Shown one piece after another: positions 56,176-64,000 of a stretch of 64,000 bases of DNA (the first letter of the stretch is position 1; every line of letters starts with the position of its first letter). The stretch covers positions 81,089,727 to 81,153,726 of the forward strand of contig OY776119.1 of NCBI GenBank assembly GCA_963675135.1. The letters are read 5' to 3'. Both the position numbers and the translations under genes were made by a program. This DNA is from Galeopsis tetrahit (taxonomy: Eukaryota; Streptophyta; Magnoliopsida; Lamiales; Lamiaceae). The notes beneath the pieces are model-generated. The model made no database searches and was not told the origin of the DNA. It saw nothing but the letters and a program-made list of their open reading frames with translations.

Positions 56176-58404
56176 TACGTTTTATAAATTTTTAATTAAT
56201 TTTAATTAAGTTATTGTATATATTATTGCATATTAATTATTATAAAATTGTTATTGAATTATTATAAATTGCATGTTAATTATTATAAAATTGCATGTAC
56301 GTACGTAGTTGATGAATATGTATAATTAATTGATATATATTTTACGTGGATTATATGTTTTTTTATTGGTTAATTGTAATTAATTAATTGTTCGTGTTAT
56401 ATATGTGTAGTTTTTGATAAATTTATTATTTTTTTACGTTAGTTTGTTGTATATTTTATTTATTTAATTAATATATAATTGGTACTTGTTACTTAGTTTA
56501 GATAATTAAACTAGGTTATTATTGTTGATTAAATTAGTAATTATTGTTATAAATAGGGGTGTTGTTTGATTAATATAGTAATTATTGTTTAAATTAAGTC
56601 ATTATTAATTAGTTTGGTAAATTATTGATTTCATTAGTAACTTGTTATTGATTAAATTAGGAAATTATTAACTTAATTAATAAAATGTTATTAATTAAAT
56701 TAGGAAATTATTGATTGCATTACTATATTAATTATTGATTAATTTATTATACTGTTAAATTTAATTTATTAAAATAGATGAGTCAAGATGCTGGTGGAGC
56801 CTCAGGATCTCGACGTAGGCGGTCGAAGGGCTCACTTAGGCCTGAACCTACTTTGATGCCGGCTCCTACGACGTCGCCATCCGTTCCACGTGATCGTCTG
56901 TCGTCGCCCATTCCACAGTCGTCGCCGCCGTCTTCTCAGTCGTCGACAACCCGTCAACATCCCAGGGCATCCCTCGAAACCAGACTGAACGTATGGATTT
57001 TTGGAGGACAGTAAGTAATTCATTAAAAAATTTGAAGGTTTAACAATATTAATAGCATTAATTTTTATAATTTTCTTAATTTATAATGTGTTTGTTTGTA
57101 AATATATAATGTCACAGTTTATTGTCTGGTAACGAGGTGTCGAAGATTTGCACTGATTCGATTGTTAAGTGCAAGATTGTTGCGAATGCCTACTCTTGGT
57201 TGAAGGTGCCGCCTACGAAAAAGGATGAATACTAAGAGGAATTCCAGGTATTTGAGCGCATTCAATTAAATATTAATAAACAATTTATTATATATATTAT
57301 TTGATAAATATGTTGATCGAATATGTGCAGAAACATGCTTATTGGCATAGAGAGTACTTCTCGGACGCCGATATTCACAGGCACTGGGCCATTTCATGTC
57401 AATATAGGTATAATGAGGTAATGTACAACTGGAGGAAGGTTTGGCGCCGTTGTGGCACGGTGAGGACGTTGGGTGAGGACGAAAATGGAGTTGACGTGTG
57501 GAACACGTTGACCACATATTGGAGTAGCCCGGAGTATTTGCAGAAGTGTAATACTGCTCGAGCCAACCGTACAACTGATGTGGGAGGTGGGATGGCAAGG
57601 CATCGGGGGGGTCCCGATCCGCGTATGAGCACTCACTTGCTCTACTCTAGTAAGTGTTCACTAAATTTATTTCAAACTAATTTTAATTCAATTATTTATA
57701 TAATATTATATAAAATAATTTTTATATGCTCATTTTGTACGAAATAGGAGTGGGAGATTGGGCGTGAACCCACATACGTGAATCGGTTGAACCTTCTTCA
57801 TTCGTTTGATCCAGATACGCAGACGTCCACATATGGGCGCACTACCGAGCTACACGTAAGTTTAATTAAATTGTGATATTTTATTAATATTTAATTAATT
57901 ACATGTATTAAACTATGTATTAATTTAATTTTTTTAAATATGTAGTTGAATGTGCACCGGAGGATTGAAGAGGTCACGACACAGGCTTCTCCCCCTCCGC
58001 CGATTGACCTTAACCAAATTTACCTATACGTTGCCCCGACTGATCGAGGACGGATCCTTGGCCTTGGCCAGATGAGTCGCACTGTGAGGTCGTCGTCCAG
58101 TTCGTCCCAGCATGCATCGCAGGCCTCTGTATCCTCCACTACTGTTTCGGACCCGAACGTAATACACTTGATGAACCACTACTTCCGACAGCTAACGGAC
58201 ACTATGGGTCGATCGTTGGGGATGTCTGCTAATCAAATAAATACATGCTTTACACAGGCGATGAGCCTTCCCCCTCCGCCTTTGAATGCTCTCTTTCTCG
58301 CTCCAGGTCCACCTCCAGCTCCAGATGCAGCCGCAGACGACGACGGCGTCGACTTGAATTTCGTCGGCGATGATGATGATTTTTTTAACTATGGCGATGG
58401 TTGA
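56176..58404 (+). pseudogene. CACTA element 2 accessory gene (plant En/Spm transposase family), five coding exons
   Basis: A 5' UTR intron (GTACGTTTTATA donor near 56175) ends with AG immediately before the ATG at 56778. Exons: 56778-57010, 57118-57247, 57331-57649, 57748-57855 and 57946-58404, all GT-AG. Exon 1 is Ser/Arg/Pro-rich. Exon 3 carries WRKVWRRCGTVRTLGEDENG and RTTDVGGGMARHR; exon 5 starts LNVHRRIEE and ends acidic (ADDDGVDLNFVGDDDD). Conserved in gene structure with element 1. Lesions: TAA at 57233-57235 in exon 2 and exon 3 four bases longer than its element 1 counterpart, which shifts the frame at the exon 3/4 join. Presumed DNA-binding partner of TNP2. Confidence 0.78.
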
Positions 58405-58414
58405 TGTTTGAACA

Positions 58415-58545
58415 CTTTATGTTTCTGTCGAACTATTTCATTTTCTGTCGAACTATTTCTTTTTCTGTCGAACTATTTCATTTTCTGTTGAACTATTTCA
58501 TTTTCTGTTGAACTATTTCATTTTCGGTTGATGCTTTTTTTGTCA
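58415..58545 (+). repeat. Tandem TTTCTGTCGAACTATTTCAT units
   Basis: About five units of 21 bp (TTTTCTGTCGAACTATTTCA and variants with TTGAAC) directly after the accessory gene stop, probably in its 3' UTR. Confidence 0.8.
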
Positions 58546-58675
58546 ATGAATTGTTTATTTATGTTATTGTTTTTAATTTATACATAATTTTTCGACAGAT
58601 TTAGTTTAAATTTTACTAAACAAGTTAAATAATAACAAAACAATTTTTTTCAAATTTTTTTTTTATTCCGCCAAA

Positions 58676-58855
58676 TTACCGACGGAAATAATATTCTGTC
58701 GGGAAAAAAGTATTTGAAATCTATCGACGGAATATCCGTCGGTAGAGTACATTATTGACGGAATTTTGGGCGCCACGCTACCGACGGATTTTGAAATTCC
58801 GTTGGTAAATTCAAAAGTCGCGCTGCCGACGGAATTTCATATTCCGTCGGTAGCG
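58676..58855. repeat. Internal block of CCGACGG repeats before TNP2
   Basis: At least eight half-sites, several as facing pairs (for example TGCCGACGGAATTTCATATT followed by CCGTCGG). Such repeats normally lie only near element ends. Downstream are a short leader, an intron beginning CGGTACGTTTT (58937) and TNP2, an arrangement like that of the element 5' end. Confidence 0.85.
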
Positions 58856-59123
58856 CGCTATACATTACAGGAACCTTTTTCTTTTCTCTCTCAGTCGGGG
58901 AAAAATTGTAGAAATAGAGTGAAAACTTCAAATTTCGGTACGTTTTCCTTTTTTACTTGGTTATATTTTGTAGTTTAGTTGTGCATTTTATATGTTTGTA
59001 GTTTAATTAGTTGTGCATATTATATATTTGTAGTTTAGTTGTGTATTTTAATTATATTTTTTGTAGTTTAATTAGTTGTGCATTTTATATGTTTGTAAGA
59101 ATTATATTTTAAATGTTTAACAG

Positions 59124-62100
59124 ATGGAATTGCCGGATCGTCGATGGATGTATTGTACTCCTAGTTTCATTTTAGAAAATGTGAATGGTGAATTTTACAA
59201 TGAACTTGTGTCATTTGTTGAATTTGCAAAGTTCCACCCACATTGCATGTGTGAGGATTGTATCAAGTGTCCGTGTAGTGCCAAAAAATGTCATTATAAA
59301 ATATATAAGTCAATTGATGAGGTTTTGGTACATGTTCTGAAGAATGGTTTCGTTGTTAATTATTATAACTGGACATTTCATGGCGAAGGACGTTGGCCTT
59401 ATAACTTTGATCAAGTGTTATACTATTACACTGCTGGAATCTATGAAAGACAAATAAATGCTAATCAAGCCGGCACCAGTAATGAACAACAATTTGGTGG
59501 GGAACAATAGTTTAGTGGGGAACAACAGTTTGGTGGGGAGCAACAGTTTGGTGGGGAACAACAGTTTGGGGAGGAAGAATCGCAATTAGATATGGAAGAA
59601 CCCAATATATATCAAACAATGATAATGGAAGTCGGTTTTTCAAATGTAGAAGAGGAGCCGACGGATGAAGCATTTCGGTTTTATGAAATGCTCAAATTTG
59701 TCGATCAAGATTTGTATCCGGGTTGTGATTCTCACTTTCAATTGTCATTTAATGCCCGACTTATGGCTATCAAGATCGGGAACAAGCTTTCTAACAAGGC
59801 ATATGAGCAAATGACACAATTATGCAGTGAGATCTGCCCTCCAGAGAATAAGGTGTCCAAACGTATGATGTGTTCAGAAAACAGAATTTTACGATGCGTG
59901 CTACTGTATTGTGGACCATTAGCGACTTTCCTACATATTCTATGTTGTTTGGGTGGAAAACGGCAGGGTTGCAAGCATGTCCGTATTGTATGGAGCATTC
60001 TGAAGCTTTCAATTTTCAGAAGAGTAGGAAAGTTACATGGTTCGATAATCACCGAAAGTTCTTACCTCGAGATCATCCATTTAGAAGGAATAAGAACAAC
60101 TTCTTGAAGAATAGAACAGTTACAAACAATCGACCGCCCCTTCGAAACGGTATTTTAATTATACAATTATTTGATCTAATGTTATACGTATATTTTAGTA
60201 ATTTCTTCTAATGTTATTCATTCCGTCGTGTTACCATCCAGGACAACAGTTGGTACATGAGATTTAGTGGACGGGTTTGAAAAAGTCTACAGAGAAAAAT
60301 GCAGCTGAACACAACGGTCGAATCTCAGGTGAATGGAATAAAAAGAGTATTTTTTGGGATTTGCCATACTGGAGTTCACTGTTGATCCGACACAATTTGG
60401 ACGTGATGCACATTGAGAAGAATGTGTTTGATAATGTGTTCCACACAATGATGAACACAGAACGCAAGACGAAAGACACTCCAAAGTCTCGGGAAGAGTT
60501 GAACATTTATTGTCGTCGTGAAGAATTGAAAATGGATCCCAGTACAGGTAAATATCCAAAGGCTTGCTACACACTGGATAAGCCTAAAAAATAACAACTG
60601 TGTCGTTGGATTCACGAGTTGAACTTTCCGGACAACTACGTGTCAAACTTGAGTCGATGCGCAGACATAAACAGGGGCAAGGTTTCAGGGATGAAGAGTC
60701 ACGATTGTCATGTTTTTATGCAGCGATTGATACCGATTGCGTTCCGAGACGTTGTTCCTCTCAATGTGTGGAGGGTTATCACTGAATTAAGTCTTTTTTT
60801 TAGAGATTTAACATCTTCAACGATCAAGATCGATGATATGATTCGTTTGGAGCAAGACATTCCAGTGATTTTGTGTAAGTTGGAACAAATTTTTCCACCT
60901 AGCTTCTTGAACTCTATGGAACACTTACCCGTTCACTTAGCGTATGAAGCTAGAATTGGTGGTCCAGTACAGTACAGGTGGATGTACCCATTTGAAAGGT
61001 AAACACTTATGTGCTTCATTTTTTATTATACATGCATGTTCACTTAATTAATATTATATGTATATATATATCAGATATCTCCACAACTTGAAACGCAATG
61101 TTAAACAAAAGGCAAATGTGGAAGCATCGATTGTTAATGCTTATTTGAATGAAGAGGTTGACATGTTTTGTTCTTATTATTTTGAAGACCATGTCAACAC
61201 TCGGTTGAGAAGTGAACCACGTAACTACGGTGGTAGAGGTACAGAAAATATCGGTGAAGAGGTCGATGGAATGTTGTCTATATTCAAGTCTAAGGGACAA
61301 CCTATAGGAAAATTCACTGAACGAGAGTGGGAGACGAACAGAGAGGCAGAAATAGCACAAACGTATGTGTTATTGAATTGTGATGAAGTTCGGCCTTGAG
61401 TAAGTATTTCATATTTTTATCATCTAATAAAATTATTAATAACTACTTCATTTATGTAATTTAATATTAATTGTGATTGGATGTTGTGAATTAGGATGTA
61501 TACTCAAGAACTACAACGAACAGAACAAAACATCTCAGATACAGATATAGAGGCTCGTCTTCAACGTGATTTTGCCTGATGGTTCCAACGTTATGTGAGT
61601 ACCATTTCCTTAAATTTTACGTAAATAAATATGATTCATAATTAATGTTAATTATTTGAACTGTATAGGGACGGTCAAACGATTTTGAGAATCGATTCTT
61701 AAGGAATCTCAGCAAAGGACCATTACGTCGTGTAAAGACTTACAACGGCTATATTGTGAAGGGCTACAGATTTCATACATCCGAGTATCCATCAAGAAAA
61801 GCGACTACCAACAGTGGTGTTTGCATTAGCAGTGCAAACTACAATGCAGATGCAAGTGACTACTATGGGGTGTTGCACGAAGTCGTTGAAGTAGAATATC
61901 CGGGATATCCAGCAAAGACTGTAGTGTTGTTCAAGTGTCATTGGTTTGATTCAGGCCCTTCAGGAACAAGGATTCATCCGGAGTACAGACTCGTGGATGT
62001 TAATCCGAAAAGGAGTTATAGTGGGGATGATCCATTTGTATTTGCCCATCAAGTATCTCAAGTATTCTACTACAAGTATCCAGTACGATCACGTAGTAAA

Positions 62101-62418
62101 ATTGAATGGCACGTTGTTTGTAAAGTAAAGGCAAGATCAATGGTAGAAGTCCCTACAAAGGAAAAGAGTGACGAAGATGATTCTCCGTTTCAAACGTAAC
62201 AAATAGAGGCTCGAACTGAAGTCTTTACTGGAGATTTGAATATCCACGTAGACTTGACGGCTGGAAATTCACAATTGATCGAAATTGAAAACGATAGTGG
62301 AAATGAGAAAGATGATGAAAATGAAGAGGATGAGGAAGAGGAAGAAGGCGAAGAGGAGGAAGATGAGGCAAATAATGAAAATGAAGATGAAGAAGAGGAA
62401 GAGGAAGAAGAATATTAA
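59124..62418 (+). pseudogene. TNP2-like CACTA transposase with stops and an internal deletion
   Basis: The ATG at 59124 follows an intron acceptor (TTTAACAG). Regions: N-terminal transposase-associated domain (FHPHCMCEDCIKCPC, NYYNWTFHGE), EEPTDEAFRFYEML, then a direct jump to RKQNFTMRATVLWTISDFP in another frame (59870-60150), showing loss of the cysteine-rich and STDGF segments present in element 1. After an intron (about 60150-60241) come LDVMHIEKNVFDNVF (Transposase_21 end), DUF4218-like sequence (60600-61002), DUF4216-like YRFHTSEYPSRKATTNSGV (61756-) and an acidic tail. In-frame stops: TAG 59508, TAG 60265, TAA 60592, TGA near 61577, TAA 62197. Once the nuclear transposase that cuts CACTA ends; dead now. 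Confidence 0.9.
59490..59580 (+). repeat. 18-bp coding repeat (FGGEQQ) in TNP2
   Basis: CAGTTTGGTGGGGAACAA and variants occur about five times. One copy has TAG for CAG (59508-59510), which ends the frame. Element 1 lacks the array. Confidence 0.88.
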
Positions 62419-62719
62419 ATTATATAATGCAAGCTAATTATTTTAAAAGATGTACAATTTAAAAAGATTTATTTATCATTAAGTTACAACTAAAAAGTGT
62501 GAAAATAAATTAATTTTTTGGAATTTAAAAAAAAAAATAGTAAAAATATGAATATTTTAGTATTTTAAAATATATAAATTATAAAAATTTAATTTACATT
62601 AAAGATAGATTACAAATTTAATTATTAATGTATGTGAAAGAAATAAATTTTGTGAATTTAAAAAAAAATTGGCCGAAAATGAGTACATATATAATTAATA
62701 TTACATTTACGAACAAGTA

Positions 62720-62785
62720 ACACACTTGTCCGAGTGGTAGGCGCCCACACACCCGGGTTCGATTCCCAGCAAGGGCAGAATTAAA
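62720..62785 (+). other. tRNA-related (SINE-like) sequence
   Basis: TGTCCGAGTGG (62727-62737) resembles an A box and GGTTCGATTCC (62756-62766) is a perfect B box. The interval is too short for a cloverleaf with an anticodon arm, so it is a relict or SINE head, not a tRNA gene. Confidence 0.55.
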
Positions 62786-62884
62786 TGTTGGCCTATAATA
62801 AAAGTCCGTGGGTCGGGTGCGGGCTGGGTCGGGTTCCGAGTTGGGTCCGATCCAGTCCCGATAATTTTTTTTTCCGGGTAACGT

Positions 62885-63842
62885 TACCGACGGAATTATC
62901 CGTCGGTCATGTCGACGGAATATAATTTCGCATTTAAAAAAAAAATTGATTTCCGTCGGTAGCATCGACGAACATTTTTTTTATAAATTTACGTCGGTAA
63001 CGCCGTCGGTACTACCGACGGACCACAGACGGTATTTATTTCTTTTTTAATTATTTTTATTCACCTTACCGACAGAATAAAGACCCGGTTTGAAAACGGG
63101 TCATCCGTGTTACCGACGGAATGATATCCGTCGGTACACTCGACTGTTTTCGTCCGTCGGGACTAGGGGTGGTTCGGTACGGTATACCGATCATACCGTT
63201 ATCATACCGAAAATTTCGATATTGAAAAAATTCATACCGTTATCGTACCGAAATTTCGGTATACCGTAATCTCGGTATACCGAATTTTCGGTACGATATA
63301 TCGGTATACCGTACTATATCGGTATACCGATTCATATCAAAAATATTGAACCACAATTTCATATCGAAATGCCGGTATATAAATTCATAACGAAAATATT
63401 GAAGCATTGTTTTATACCGAAATTAATTATTTAAGGTTTATTGTATTTATGTTTTAATAATTAAAGTTATAATTTAAAAATAATATAAAATTATTATTTT
63501 ATTAAGGTTCGGTATATCGATATACCGTTTCATACCGAATACCGAAAAAATTTCGGTATACCGAAATACCGCGGTATGGTCATTTTACATACCGTTACCG
63601 TACCGAAAATATCGATAATTTCGATATTTTTTCGATATGAAAAGCTCGGTATACCGAAATTTCGGTATATTTACCCATCCCTAGTCGGGACTACCGACGG
63701 AATAAAATTTTCCGTCGGTAGGCCTTACCGACAAGGCTAGCACCGACTGAAAATTTTCGTCGATATTTCCGTCGGTAACCACGGTTATCGACTGTCATTC
63801 CGTCGGAATTTCCGTCGATAAAACACGTGTTTTTTTGTAGTG
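62885..63842. repeat. 3' subterminal repeats and terminus of CACTA element 2
   Basis: CCGACGG/CCGTCGG half-sites from 62885 to 63160 and from 63692 to 63820, separated by the hAT MITE at 63164-63683, then the terminal TTTTTTTGTAGTG. Confidence 0.88.
63164..63683. mobile_element. hAT MITE (520 bp), TSD GTCGGGAC
   Basis: Ends TAGGGGTGGTTCGGTA and TTTACCCATCCCTA are inverted. Perfect 8-bp TSD GTCGGGAC at 63156-63163 and 63684-63691. The body is largely GGTATACCG/ATACCGAAAT words. Inserted in the 3' subterminal array of CACTA element 2. Confidence 0.93.
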
Positions 63843-64000
63843 GTTTAACTTATGAGAGAATTTTATTTTTTAAGAATGTAAAACAATTGTGAAATGAATG
63901 TAGCAGCTTAAATTCTATATTTTATTATATCATTACGTTTTTATTTGTATTATTTCTCTCTCTTTTATATATTGGAATCGCTTAGTTTTCATATAATTTA

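Larger units (their letters stand above)
55727..63842 (+). mobile_element. CACTA (En/Spm) element 2, complete ends, TSD GTT
   Basis: Left end CACTACAAAAAAATACG and right end CGTGTTTTTTTGTAGTG are inverted, and GTT lies directly outside both (55724-55726, 63843-63845). 8116 bp. It contains 5' subterminal CCGACGG repeats, a five-exon accessory gene, a second block of the same repeats, a TNP2-like gene, and a 3' subterminal array interrupted by a hAT MITE. Both genes carry stops, so it is immobile on its own. Confidence 0.93.
55559..63900. mobile_element. Stowaway-like MITE split by CACTA element 2
   Basis: Left arm CTCCTCCGTCTCAAAATTGT at 55559 and right arm ending ACAATTGTGAAATGAATG at 63900 are inverted and each is flanked by TA. 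Without the CACTA insertion and one GTT copy the element is about 223 bp. Confidence 0.65.

Noticed and set aside
62727..62766. tRNA gene
   Set aside because: A and B boxes are too close for a cloverleaf; no anticodon arm or acceptor stem.

Overview
The window is repeat-dominated nuclear DNA of a flowering plant, most likely a eudicot. The evidence is AT-rich intergenic sequence, a SIRE-type Ty1/copia element, En/Spm (CACTA) elements with TNP2-like genes, Stowaway, hAT and MULE-like MITEs, an L1-type LINE, and a two-exon tonoplast aquaporin gene. The species cannot be told from the sequence. All boundaries, target-site duplications (TSDs) and exon joins were read by hand.

Layout. 1-13475: a SIRE-type copia element on the minus strand (5' LTR 11673-13475, primer-binding site, gag, pol, a very long third ORF); its 3' LTR lies off the left edge. 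It is inserted inside the TNP2 gene of CACTA element 1, whose right end is at 17740. 17785-22021: CACTA element 3, non-autonomous, holding a Stowaway MITE and a Helitron helicase fragment. 22034-28020: MITEs and nested hAT-type elements in AT-rich DNA. 28860-31040: LINE-type retroposed fragments. 31334-33540: MULE-like MITE A, then a Stowaway split by a MULE-like element that carries a minisatellite. 34467-36409: a complete small non-coding LTR retrotransposon with perfect TSD. About 36720-40870: two degraded LTR-like segments with MITE and hAT insertions. 40880-49130: a decayed LINE on the minus strand, split by a hAT element and by an unclassified repeat. 50281-50506: MITE B, sister of A. 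51116-52125: a TIP1-type aquaporin, the only convincing host gene. 55727-63842: CACTA element 2 with TSD GTT, carrying a five-exon accessory gene and a TNP2 gene, both broken; it sits inside a Stowaway-like MITE and carries a hAT MITE in its 3' end.

Function. Apart from the aquaporin, which would move water and small solutes across the vacuolar membrane, the window records successive transposition. CACTA 1 and 2 are one family: they share proteins, subterminal CCGACGGAA repeats and the same five-exon accessory gene, but each copy is disabled by different lesions. The SIRE element has the best-preserved coding capacity, broken only by two in-frame stop codons in the gag-pol frame. I found no wholly new system. 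The most interesting points are a second promoter-like repeat block placed before TNP2 in CACTA 2, a motif shared by the LTR and the pol-env spacer of the SIRE element, a homopolymer-loop inverted repeat at its LTR edge, and a CTTTGTG-rich non-coding LTR element.
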